The position numbers and the translations under genes are program-made. The notes under the pieces were generated by a model. That model did no database searches. It had not been told where the DNA came from and saw nothing but the letters and a program-made list of their open reading frames with translations. A stretch of 43,047 nt of DNA from an uncultured Clostridia bacterium (GTDB lineage Bacteria; Bacillota; Clostridia; Christensenellales; UBA1242), in contig CAMRVD010000005.1 of assembly GCA_947054085.1 (NCBI GenBank), positions 1-43,047 on the forward strand, in the 5' to 3' direction. This document shows positions 1 to 9,042 of this stretch, one piece after another; positions within the stretch are counted from its first letter, which is position 1, and every line of letters starts with the position of its first letter.

Positions 1-179
1 ATTTCCAGACACAAATTTTACTTATAAGTAATTCTATTACTATTATAACAAAGTTTTGTATAAAATTCTACTTTTTTTATTGCTTTTTAGGTAAATTTTT
101 TCTTAAATAAATTTGTAAAATTGACACCAATGAATTATTAGTAGTATAATAAAATTATTAAAATTTAAGGAGAAATATA

Positions 180-1250
180 ATGGGTGTAATTTTAGGAATC
201 TTGTTTGCCGTGCTTGCTGTAGTTGGCATTTTATTGGTATTGCTAGGCAAACGCAAGAAAAATAAAAAATACATACTAAGCGGCAGTATATTGTCGGCGG
301 TAATGGTGATAATGTTTGTATTTTTGCCATTTAGTTTTCATCAAGTAGATTCTGGCGAGATAGCGGTAGTAAAAGTTTGGGGCAAAGCTAAAGAGATAAA
401 AACCGAGGGTTTAAGCTTTAATAACTGGATATCTACCAAATATGTAAAGTACGATATTACTACACAGGAAATTAAGTGTGAGATTTCGGCTTATTCGCAA
501 GATGCACAGTCTATGAATGCAACATTAGCTGTACAATTTAGAATTCTGCCAGACAAAGCTATAGAAATAAATAAACAATTTGGATCTCTTGATACTTTAA
601 CCGAAAGACTTAGGGCTGTTAGCGAAGAAAAAACAAAAGTTGTTTTAAGCGAAAGCTCGGCAATGGTATTAATTGAAACCCGAAGTGGCTTATCTAGCAA
701 AGTAGAAGAAAAAATTAAAGAATCTATAGATCAATATTATGTTACAATTACTATGGTAGCTGTAACAGATATCAATTTTAGCGAAGCGTTTGAAAATACA
801 GTAGAAGATAAAATGATAGCCGAACAAGAAAAACTAAAAGCAGAATACGAAAAGGAAAAGGCTATTATTCAAGCTAAGCAAGCACTAGAAGTTGCAAAGT
901 TAGAAGCCGAAGCTAAACTTGCCGAGGCCGAAGGTGAAGCCAATGCAATAGAAGCAATTGCAAAAGCCGAAGCTAATTCTATAAAATTAAAATCGGTAGA
1001 AGTAGCAAGGACTTTGGGCTTTGATATTATAGAAACCGAAATTAAAGATGCCGACAACAATGTAATTGGTACCAATTACGATATAGATTTTAGTGGCAAG
1101 ACCGAAACAGAGATTGCTGCAATTGCCGAATATCTAAAATATATAGAGTACTTAGAAAAATGGGATGGTAAACTTCCAGAAGTTGTAACGGGCGAAAATG
1201 CAAATATATTTATACCCGTAAAACCAAGCAATTCGGCATCAAAAGGCTAA
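180..1250 (+). CDS. SPFH/band 7 (prohibitin-like) domain membrane protein
   Basis: Two N-terminal hydrophobic stretches, then VDSGEIAVVKVWGKA..., and a long Ala/Glu/Lys coiled coil (KLEAEAKLAEAEGEANAIEAIAKAEA) typical of SPFH proteins; SD aaggag upstream. Confidence 0.85.
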   Translation: MGVILGILFAVLAVVGILLVLLGKRKKNKKYILSGSILSAVMVIMFVFLPFSFHQVDSGEIAVVKVWGKAKEIKTEGLSFNNWISTKYVKYDITTQEIKCEISAYSQDAQSMNATLAVQFRILPDKAIEINKQFGSLDTLTERLRAVSEEKTKVVLSESSAMVLIETRSGLSSKVEEKIKESIDQYYVTITMVAVTDINFSEAFENTVEDKMIAEQEKLKAEYEKEKAIIQAKQALEVAKLEAEAKLAEAEGEANAIEAIAKAEANSIKLKSVEVARTLGFDIIETEIKDADNNVIGTNYDIDFSGKTETEIAAIAEYLKYIEYLEKWDGKLPEVVTGENANIFIPVKPSNSASKG

Positions 1251-1306
1251 AAACCGTTGTAACAACAAATAAAATTTAAGAAATAAATAGAAACAGGTAG
1301 TTTTAA

Positions 1307-1885
1307 ATGGAACAGAAATTAAATAATAATGAAGATTTAGATGTTTCCGAGACTGCAAACCCAGATTTATTACAGCCTGGCATAATAGGAGAACGGGCAA
1401 ACCCGCCAAAACGCAAAATATTAAACTTTGTTAGTTACATACTTTTGTTTGCGGGCGTAGCATTTATCGTTTTAGGATTTATTGCAATGGGCGAAGATGG
1501 GTCGCTTGCATTAATAATAATTTTAAGTAGCATTATTATAATTGCATGTGCTGTACTTGGTATTGTGTTTATAAAAAATGCAGAAAAACGCAAAAAAGAT
1601 AATGAAGGCAGACCAACAGTAAAGTTAAACGAAGATAAAACTATAACATTTTATTTGGCAGACAAAACCGAAAAAACGGTAGAAATTAGCGATATAGTAA
1701 GTGCAAAGTTTACCCCAAGAGTAGTGGTAACTTATCAAGTTATTTATATAACTTATACTCCTCAAAAAGACGGCACATTAATTGTAAAATTAAAAGACAG
1801 TCAAACTTTAAAAGTTCATAATGTTGACGAATGCATGCTTGTTGCTAATAAGATAAATTTACTAGTATCGGTAGCTAGTAAGTAA
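1307..1885 (+). CDS. Hypothetical membrane protein (two TM helices, C-terminal soluble domain)
   Basis: 192-aa ORF co-directional with and close to the SPFH gene; hydrophobic segments ILNFVSYILLFAGVAFIVLGFIAM and LALIIILSSIIIIACAVLGIVFI; followed by a terminator hairpin. Confidence 0.65.
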   Translation: MEQKLNNNEDLDVSETANPDLLQPGIIGERANPPKRKILNFVSYILLFAGVAFIVLGFIAMGEDGSLALIIILSSIIIIACAVLGIVFIKNAEKRKKDNEGRPTVKLNEDKTITFYLADKTEKTVEISDIVSAKFTPRVVVTYQVIYITYTPQKDGTLIVKLKDSQTLKVHNVDECMLVANKINLLVSVASK

Positions 1886-1938
1886 AATATATAATTTATA
1901 AAATTAATTGTTTAAAAGCTTTTATAAAAGTATATTAA

Positions 1939-1975
1939 AAACCCACCATACATTTTGGTGGGTTTACTTTTTATA
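1939..1975. terminator. Intrinsic terminator, possibly bidirectional
   Basis: aaacccacca / tggtgggttt 10-bp stem between convergent genes. Confidence 0.7.
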
Positions 1976-1986
1976 TAAAAGTTCTA

Positions 1987-3552
1987 TTAATTTCTGCTAT
2001 TAATTATTTCGTCTTGTAAAGTAATGTGTTCAAAGTAATCGCTAAAATCATTACTATCGTCATCTTTATTTGCAAGTTTATGTAAGTCGTACTTGGCATA
2101 TCCTTTTTTTGTTTTTACTATCATAAAATTTTTGTCGGCGGAAATTGCAGAATATTCAGAAACGGTGTAGCCCAAAGCTTTTAAAGAATCTTGTTCGGCT
2201 TTTATTGGTTCTGCCGAATACGACGATATTTCTTTTAAATAGTAATCGCTAATAAGCTTAGCTAAGTTATTGTCAGCTTCTTCTTTATTGTCGGATTCTT
2301 GTTGTTTTATTTTTGATATTTTTATTGCGTCGGTTTCGTAATTGCTAAAATATTTTGCGGATACATCTTTGTAAACATCAACAAGATTTCCTGTTTTATC
2401 AAAATTTGCAAAAAATCCATTGCAGTCTACAACTACATTATTGTAAAAAAATTCACCAATAGGCATTAAATTTTGCCCTTTGTTTGTAACCGAAGAAATA
2501 TATTTTGTAGATGCAATATAGCTAAGACCTTGGTAATTTACATTATTAAAGTAAAGAGGCAATGGGTTATTTTTGTATTGCTTATTTAATAGGTTGTAGT
2601 TATTATTAATATTTAAGGCAGATAGGTTTACATCCTTACCTGTTTTATCTTTAATTTGTTTTGATAAATTATTACCATATTTATTTATAAGTTTATTAAA
2701 AGAGTAATTACTAACGTTAAATTTATTAAGATGACTTTCTATCTTTTGATTGGCAAACTCTGCGTCTTGAGGAGTTTTAATATCTGATAAAGTAGCGTAT
2801 AACAAACTAAGATCATTTTTATATAAATAATTTGTTCTTGCACTATTACTATCCATAATGGTATCTATGCTATTTTGATTATATACGTAGTAATCGCCAA
2901 TGCCAAAATAATGCATAAGTTCATGAGTAAATAAACTTCTAACCATATTATAACTATTACTATTTATAGTGTCTTTGCTAAGGCAAATTGTTGGGCTAAT
3001 GCGTTGACCTTTTGCAAGATAGCCGCTATAAAAAGTTCCTGATTCTTGACTTATAGGTGTAAAGTTAGTATTTAGGCTTATATCAAAAATATCCCCAACG
3101 CTACCACGCTTTAAGTTTAAGCTATAGTTTTTACCAGTATCTTTTAAAACATTGTTATATTCTTCTAAGCTATCGGTTAAAGCGTCCATTACGGGAGCAG
3201 ACAAATCTTGACTATAAACAACATTAACTGTATCTTTATAGCTAGGTACTGTTGGGGCAATATAAATTTGTTTATCTATATTTATGCCGGTTTTATTAAA
3301 TATATTAGAATTTATTAAACTGCCGTAGGTGTCTTCTGCACCAAGTAGATTAATTGCATGGTTAATATCATCAGCCGTTTTAACATTGTCGGTAGGAAGT
3401 GCGGTTAATGCTATTAAAGACGTAGTTGCTATACCCAACGAGTACAGAGCCGCTTTACCAACACTCTTTACTTTTTTTAATCCCTTATGCAAAAAATTTT
3501 TAAAGCCCGTTTGCTGTCTATAAAATAAATCCAGTTCGTTATTTAATTTCAT
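1987..3552 (-). CDS. Putative secreted/membrane-anchored metzincin-like zinc metalloprotease
   Basis: N-terminal hydrophobic segment (ALYSLGIATTSLIALTAL) and HELMHYFGIGD...DTIMDS, matching HExxHxxGxxD plus a downstream Met. Confidence 0.6.
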   Translation of the reverse strand: MKLNNELDLFYRQQTGFKNFLHKGLKKVKSVGKAALYSLGIATTSLIALTALPTDNVKTADDINHAINLLGAEDTYGSLINSNIFNKTGINIDKQIYIAPTVPSYKDTVNVVYSQDLSAPVMDALTDSLEEYNNVLKDTGKNYSLNLKRGSVGDIFDISLNTNFTPISQESGTFYSGYLAKGQRISPTICLSKDTINSNSYNMVRSLFTHELMHYFGIGDYYVYNQNSIDTIMDSNSARTNYLYKNDLSLLYATLSDIKTPQDAEFANQKIESHLNKFNVSNYSFNKLINKYGNNLSKQIKDKTGKDVNLSALNINNNYNLLNKQYKNNPLPLYFNNVNYQGLSYIASTKYISSVTNKGQNLMPIGEFFYNNVVVDCNGFFANFDKTGNLVDVYKDVSAKYFSNYETDAIKISKIKQQESDNKEEADNNLAKLISDYYLKEISSYSAEPIKAEQDSLKALGYTVSEYSAISADKNFMIVKTKKGYAKYDLHKLANKDDDSNDFSDYFEHITLQDEIINSRN

Positions 3553-3699
3553 AAATTATTCCTATAAATTCATTTTATCATACAATAATAGAATGTCAAT
3601 ACAATTATAATTTAATTTTATAAAAATTTAAACAAAGTTTTCAACAATTATATTTTATATAGCCTTAAGTTATAAAATGAAATAATAAATAACAATAAA

Positions 3700-3731
3700 A
3701 AAACACATCCGCTATTTGGATGTGTTTTTTA
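3700..3731. terminator. Intrinsic terminator
   Basis: aaaacacatcc / ggatgtgtttt stem flanked by A and T runs, downstream of the minus-strand DUF975-like gene. Confidence 0.65.
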
Positions 3732-3739
3732 TTGTTTGT

Positions 3740-4390
3740 TTACGCTTTTGTAACTTCTGGATTAAGTGGTTCGCTTTGGTTAGGTTGTTCTGTTGTTTCG
3801 GTAGTTTGAGCCACTAAGCTGTTATAGAAAGCAGCTTCGGCAGCTTTCATATATGGAGAAATCCATATCATAAGTATGCCAAATGTTAGCATGCTTAGTA
3901 AAATCCAACCTATAAAGCTAAACTGTAAGCAAAACAATCTCCACTTGTTGCCTTTCATAAGGCGTATAGAAGCTTTTCTTGCATCGTTTGCACCCATTTC
4001 CGGATGATCAGCTAGTATATACATTGTCATACTATAGCTATAACTTTTAATAATACCAGGTATTACAAAAAGTAAACTCCACAAAAATGTAAAGATAACC
4101 ACAAGTAGGTAGGCACATAGTGCAGAAACAAAGTTTTTAAAGCCATCAAACATCGATGTAAATTCTACTTCGCCTTTGCGAATTAAGTTAATGTTAGCAA
4201 TGGTTACGCCAAGTGTTAGTGGTCCAATAAGTACTATTTCTGCAATTGCACCTACATAAATGTAAGCTAACCCTGCACATACACTAGAAATTAAGCTAAA
4301 CACTAATGTAATTGCTATCATAGTACCCCAGTTACCGCTAAGTTTCTGCCAAGCTTCTCTTCTAAAGTCTCTTGCTTTTTGCATATTCAA
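3740..4390 (-). CDS. DUF975 family integral membrane protein
   Basis: MQKARDFRREAWQKLSGNWGTMI start, FTSMFDGFKNF, FVIPGIIKSYSYSMTMYILADHPEM, ISPYMKAAEAAFYNSL are typical DUF975 signatures. Confidence 0.85.
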   Translation of the reverse strand: MNMQKARDFRREAWQKLSGNWGTMIAITLVFSLISSVCAGLAYIYVGAIAEIVLIGPLTLGVTIANINLIRKGEVEFTSMFDGFKNFVSALCAYLLVVIFTFLWSLLFVIPGIIKSYSYSMTMYILADHPEMGANDARKASIRLMKGNKWRLFCLQFSFIGWILLSMLTFGILMIWISPYMKAAEAAFYNSLVAQTTETTEQPNQSEPLNPEVTKA

Positions 4391-4477
4391 TCTCCTTTTA
4401 ATATTTAGTATGTCTACTATAATAAAATTTTATGAATTTGTCAAATTTTTTATGATTGTCTAATTAACATAATAAAA

Positions 4478-4499
4478 GCCACGAATATTTATTCGTGGC
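4478..4499 (-). terminator. Intrinsic terminator for the 4525-5181 gene
   Basis: gccacgaat attt attcgtggc; T-rich on the minus strand side. Confidence 0.55.
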
Positions 4500-4524
4500 C
4501 ATATAATTGTATATAAATTCAATT

Positions 4525-5181
4525 TTATTTTTTTGTATTTAAATATTTTATAAGACAATTGTTAACCAATCTTCGACTGCCTCGCATACTTAATGTAAAT
4601 ATTATTGCAAATACAAAGGTTACGCAAAGCATGGTGCTAATTTCGGTAACAAATAGGGCGGCAATGTTTGTAATAATAAGTTTTTTTGCAAAACACTTAC
4701 AAATGCCAACAATTAACTGATAAATTAGAATTGCCGCACTAGAGTAACAAAAACAGCTAAATACCAAAAATTTATCGGTGGTTTTAACAGCATTTTTTGC
4801 ATCTTTTTGTGTGTTATAAAATAGCGAAACCGCCAAAATATTAATAAGTGCCGCAAAACAAATATCAAATATTACAATGCCTGCTATTGTATGATACAAA
4901 CCAAATAAATAATACACATTTGTAAATACAAAAAATGCTACATAAAACAGATTTTTAAACCAAGCAGGAATATCTAAGTTTTTTATTTTTTCTATAAACA
5001 AAAACCCAATGTAAAGTAGCATACAAACAATAACTATTGCAAATGCCCACCAGTAATTAAAGTTAGTGCCTGCAACTTTATATAAATTAAATACTTCAAA
5101 CATACCAAGCGATAGCATAATAATCCACAAACCGCTTAAAACAATTGCAGAATATAGTAATATATTATTTAACTTTTTCAT
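4525..5181 (-). CDS. Hypothetical polytopic membrane protein
   Basis: 218-aa ORF with about six hydrophobic segments; SD AAAGGAT upstream of ATG. Confidence 0.6.
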   Translation of the reverse strand: MKKLNNILLYSAIVLSGLWIIMLSLGMFEVFNLYKVAGTNFNYWWAFAIVIVCMLLYIGFLFIEKIKNLDIPAWFKNLFYVAFFVFTNVYYLFGLYHTIAGIVIFDICFAALINILAVSLFYNTQKDAKNAVKTTDKFLVFSCFCYSSAAILIYQLIVGICKCFAKKLIITNIAALFVTEISTMLCVTFVFAIIFTLSMRGSRRLVNNCLIKYLNTKK

Positions 5182-5201
5182 AAAAATATCCTTTTAATAA
5201 A

Positions 5202-6305
5202 CTATTCGTACAAGCGTACTGGAAATACAACAAAAGTAAAGCTGTCGTTGTCTGGCGAAGTTATAGAGCATGGATAAATACTAGATAAAAAACTAACCTT
5301 TATATATTCTTCGTCTATATTACGCAAACAATCGCTAATGTACCTTGCATTAAAGCCAATAAGTAAGTCTTTACCTTCTAGGCTGATCGTTAGATTTTCG
5401 GTAACGTTTCCAAGGTCGGAGTTACTGGCAACTGTTAGTAACCTATCTTTTATATCAAAAGTAATAGAATTATTGTTAATAGAGCGAGATAGCAAGCTTG
5501 CACGTTCTATAGCGTATTCCAGTTGCTTTTTGTTTACAATAATTGTTGTTTCGGGATTTTTGATTAATGCCCCGGTATAGTCTATAAAATCGCCCTCTAG
5601 TCTGCGAGTAATAATTTTAGTAGAACCAAGAGTAACCATCATATAAGTGTTAGAGATATATAAAGTAATTTCCTCGTCGTCGCCATCTATAAGTTTAGAA
5701 ATTTCGCCGAGGGAGCGGGCAGGAACAACAAATTTTAGTTTATTAGAAGTTGATAAAATATTATGTTTAACTTGAGCCACTCTAAAACCATCAAGTGCTG
5801 CGACAATAATTTCGTTGTTGTCCACAATAAACTGACAACCTTTTAGTATTGGTCTGCTGTCGTCGGTAGCTGCTGCAAAAATTGTTTTATTAATAGCATC
5901 TCGCAAATTAAATTTAGAAAGCGTAAAACTGTCGCCATCGGTAAATTGCTTTATTACAGGAAATTCTTCCGCTGGCATACAGGCAAGGTATCCCTCGCTA
6001 TCGGTATACTTAATTTTTAAAGTATTTTGATTTGTAACAGAAAGTTCTATTTGTTCGTTAGATAGCTTTTTAATAAAGTCAGCAAAAATTTTACCGGGAA
6101 CAACTACTTCGCCCTCTATTTTAACATCGGCAGGAATGGTTTTTTCTATAGATATTTCTAGGTCGGTAGCACTAAGTACAAGTGTATCTTCGCTAGCGGT
6201 AAGTTTTATGCCTTCTAGTATTGGGTTAGTGGTGCGGCTAGCTGTTGCTTTTATTACCTTTAAAACCGCATCGCTTAAGTCTAAACCTTCGCATATTAAT
6301 TTCAT
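5202..6305 (-). CDS. dnaN: DNA polymerase III subunit beta (sliding clamp)
   Basis: MKLICEGLDLSDAVLKVIKATASRTTNPILEGIKL..., DDSRPILKGCQF, ending FVVFPVRLYE; SD AAGGGAGAA; next to dnaA. Confidence 0.95.
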   Translation of the reverse strand: MKLICEGLDLSDAVLKVIKATASRTTNPILEGIKLTASEDTLVLSATDLEISIEKTIPADVKIEGEVVVPGKIFADFIKKLSNEQIELSVTNQNTLKIKYTDSEGYLACMPAEEFPVIKQFTDGDSFTLSKFNLRDAINKTIFAAATDDSRPILKGCQFIVDNNEIIVAALDGFRVAQVKHNILSTSNKLKFVVPARSLGEISKLIDGDDEEITLYISNTYMMVTLGSTKIITRRLEGDFIDYTGALIKNPETTIIVNKKQLEYAIERASLLSRSINNNSITFDIKDRLLTVASNSDLGNVTENLTISLEGKDLLIGFNARYISDCLRNIDEEYIKVSFLSSIYPCSITSPDNDSFTFVVFPVRLYE

Positions 6306-6389
6306 TTATTTTCTCCCTTATGTATAACAATAAATTACATATTAATTATTTACATATACATTTTAACATATTCGCAATAAAAATACAAG

Positions 6390-7751
6390 TTATTTACCTT
6401 TAAGCATTTGCTCTATATCGCTAATTTCTACCGCAAGTTTTTTGTTTTTAGCCATGTCTTCTGCAACTTTTGTTTTTGCGTATATTACAGTTGTATGATC
6501 TTTACCAAAAATATTACCTATAGCGGTTAGTGGCATGCTAAGTAACTCGGTTATTAAGTACATAGCAATCTGACGTGCTTGAGCTACTTCTTTAGTACGT
6601 TTTCTGGCAAGAAGGTCATCTTTTTTTAAACCATAAAATTTGCATACACAATCTATTATACGGCTTGCGTCTATAGTTTCCTCGCTTTGGGTTGCCATGT
6701 CTTTTAAGGCTTCTCGTGCCAGGTCTATAGTAACTATGTTTTTGCCCATCATTTTACTATAGTAAACGGCTCGGGTTAAATAGCCCTCCATTTCACGTAC
6801 GTTGGTTGTAACAGCTTCGGCTATAAAGTTAATAACTTCGCGGCTAACATTGTAGCGTTCTATATAAGCCTTTTTGTTAAGTATTGCAATACGAGTTTCT
6901 AGCTCTGGGTAACCAATATCTGCAGGAAGCCCCCAACCAAGGCGGCTCTTAAGCCTTTCTTCTAGCGGATTAATTTCGCTTATTGGCCTGTCGCTAGATA
7001 TTACTATTTGCTTACCGTTTTCGTGTAGCTCGTTAAACGTATGGAAAAATTCTTCCTGAACCGCGTTTTTGCCTATAATAAACTGAATATCGTCAATAAT
7101 AAGAACATCGGCACTGCGATACTTACTTCTAAAATCTATGTTTGCACCGCGTTTATTGTTCTGAATACTTTCGATAAGTTCGTTCATAAACTTTTCGATA
7201 GTTACATATACAACGGTAATATTTGGCTTATTTTCGGCAATATAATTTCCAATGGCATGAAGTAGGTGGGTTTTACCAAGTCCCACTCCGCCGTAGATAA
7301 ACAGCGGGTTAAAGGAAGCTCCGGGATTTTCTGCAACGCTTTTAGCTGCGGCAGTTACAAACTGATTACTTGGACCTATTACAAAGTTGTCAAATGTATA
7401 TTTTGGGTTAAAAGAAAAACTGCTAATATTGGTTTTTGGTTTAGAAACGATTGCGACAGGTTTTTCTTCTTCTACTTCTACATTAGGCACAATAAACTCT
7501 ACGTCTACAATAGAATTATATACCTTATTAACACAGCTAGTAATAATATCCTTATAGTTTTTAATTATTGTTTGCCTACCGCTGGTAGAAGACGTAGAAA
7601 GAACTAGTGTATTGCCCTTTAAATCTACAACTTCTAAACTTTTAATCCAAACATCAAAGCTTATTATAGATACATTTTTGGCGATTTCTTCTAAAGCTTC
7701 TTGCCATACTTTATTTAAATTAATTTCTTGCGGTTTATCGTAGTAGCTCAA
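6390..7751 (-). CDS. dnaA: Chromosomal replication initiator DnaA (TTG start proposed)
   Basis: NPLFIYGGVGLGKTHLLHAIGN, DVLIIDDIQFI, C-terminal FGKDHTTVIYA. ORF track starts at 7790, but reverse complement TAGGAGGCATATC-TTG-AGCTACTACGAT puts a perfect SD just before a TTG codon at 7751-7749. Confidence 0.93.
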   Translation of the reverse strand: MSYYDKPQEINLNKVWQEALEEIAKNVSIISFDVWIKSLEVVDLKGNTLVLSTSSTSGRQTIIKNYKDIITSCVNKVYNSIVDVEFIVPNVEVEEEKPVAIVSKPKTNISSFSFNPKYTFDNFVIGPSNQFVTAAAKSVAENPGASFNPLFIYGGVGLGKTHLLHAIGNYIAENKPNITVVYVTIEKFMNELIESIQNNKRGANIDFRSKYRSADVLIIDDIQFIIGKNAVQEEFFHTFNELHENGKQIVISSDRPISEINPLEERLKSRLGWGLPADIGYPELETRIAILNKKAYIERYNVSREVINFIAEAVTTNVREMEGYLTRAVYYSKMMGKNIVTIDLAREALKDMATQSEETIDASRIIDCVCKFYGLKKDDLLARKRTKEVAQARQIAMYLITELLSMPLTAIGNIFGKDHTTVIYAKTKVAEDMAKNKKLAVEISDIEQMLKGK

Positions 7752-7850
7752 GATATGCCTCCTAAAAATGTATTTACAAAATATTATCATTTTAATTATA
7801 AAGGAAAATAAAAAAAAAGCAACTATTAGTACAAAAATTATAATAATTTA

Positions 7851-7879
7851 TAGACATAAAAGTTAAAAAATTATATAAT
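7851..7879 (+). promoter_or_regulatory. Candidate sigma-A promoter of recF
   Basis: TAGACA (7851-7856), 17-bp spacer, TATAAT (7874-7879); ATG follows 6 nt later. Confidence 0.6.
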
Positions 7880-7885
7880 AAATTT

Positions 7886-8971
7886 ATGATTATACAAAGT
7901 GTCGAACTAAATAATTTTAGAAATTACACGGAAGAAAGGGTGGATTTTTGTGATGGCTTTAATCTTGTAAGCGGAACAAACGGTCAGGGAAAAACCAATC
8001 TTGCCGAAAGTATAGTATTTGCAAGCTTTGGTTTTAGCCCTAGATCGCATCAGGCCAGCGAACTTATAAAAGATGGCTGTACAAAATCTAAAGTCAAAAT
8101 AGATATAAAAAAAAGCTATGGCGTGCAATCTATAGAATATATCATAGACGACCAAAAACAATTTTTTATAAATAAAAACCCAATAAAAAAACAATCCGAT
8201 CTATTTGGCACACTTGTAAGCGTGTATTTTTCGCCAAAGGAACTGGAAATTGTTTCGGGTGGGCCACAGGAACGCCGAGATTTTATGGATAACGATATAT
8301 CGCAGTTATCTGGTAATTATTACAACTTAGTGCAACGTTACAACAAAGTTCTTAGTCAGCGTAACAAACTTTTAAAAGGCGACCATAAACAGGTAATAGA
8401 TCAAATTGATATTTGGAACGAGCAACTAGCGAGCCTTGCTGCACCGATTATAAGAACCCGAAAAAATTTTATAAACAAATTAGTATTCCCGGCAAATGAT
8501 GCTATCAAATACATAAGTAAACAAACCGAAGAAATTAATCTTGAATATCTAAGTGTAAAGGGAGAAACAACCGAAGAAATAAAAATAAATATACTAAAGG
8601 CACTAAACGATAATTTGTCTAAAGATATGGAACTGGGTTATACAACGATAGGCCCGCACCGTGACGATATAAAAATAGATCTAAATGGTAAAGACTGCAA
8701 AATTTATGCCAGTCAAGGTCAAAAAAGAAGTATTGTTTTGGCATTAAAAGTGGCGGAATTAAAAGTATTTACACAATCACTGGGCGAAAAACCAATTTTA
8801 GTATTAGACGACGTGTTTAGCGAACTAGACAGTTCTCGGCAAAAAAAGTTATATGAGGCACTATCTGGCTATCAAGTAATAATGACGGGTACAACCTTTA
8901 AATTTAAACCGCAAAAAGACGAAAATGCAAATTATAAGCAAATTAAAATAAAAAATGGTAAAATTTGCTAA
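7886..8971 (+). CDS. recF: DNA replication and repair protein RecF
   Basis: MIIQSVELNNFRNY, NGQGKTNLAESIVFASFGFSPR, QGQKRSIVLALKVAEL, PILVLDDVFSELD. Confidence 0.95.
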   Translation: MIIQSVELNNFRNYTEERVDFCDGFNLVSGTNGQGKTNLAESIVFASFGFSPRSHQASELIKDGCTKSKVKIDIKKSYGVQSIEYIIDDQKQFFINKNPIKKQSDLFGTLVSVYFSPKELEIVSGGPQERRDFMDNDISQLSGNYYNLVQRYNKVLSQRNKLLKGDHKQVIDQIDIWNEQLASLAAPIIRTRKNFINKLVFPANDAIKYISKQTEEINLEYLSVKGETTEEIKINILKALNDNLSKDMELGYTTIGPHRDDIKIDLNGKDCKIYASQGQKRSIVLALKVAELKVFTQSLGEKPILVLDDVFSELDSSRQKKLYEALSGYQVIMTGTTFKFKPQKDENANYKQIKIKNGKIC

Positions 8972-9008
8972 CTTTTAAGTAAAAAATAAAACAAAAATGA
9001 CTTGTCTA

Positions 9009-9036
9009 TTGACAAGTTTTTTACTTATGATAAAAT
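9009..9036 (+). promoter_or_regulatory. Candidate promoter of the 9043 ORF
   Basis: TTGACA (9009-9014), 16-bp spacer, TGa-TAAAAT (9031-9036); ATG at 9043. Confidence 0.6.
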
Positions 9037-9042
9037 ATTGAT

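Noticed and set aside
491-1075. Minus-strand ORFs of about 70 aa inside the SPFH gene
   Set aside because: Antisense to a clear coding gene; no SD or recognisable motif. Similar shadow ORFs inside gyrB, gyrA, dnaA, recF, iscS, ychF, uppP, mscS and the giant protein were rejected for the same reason.
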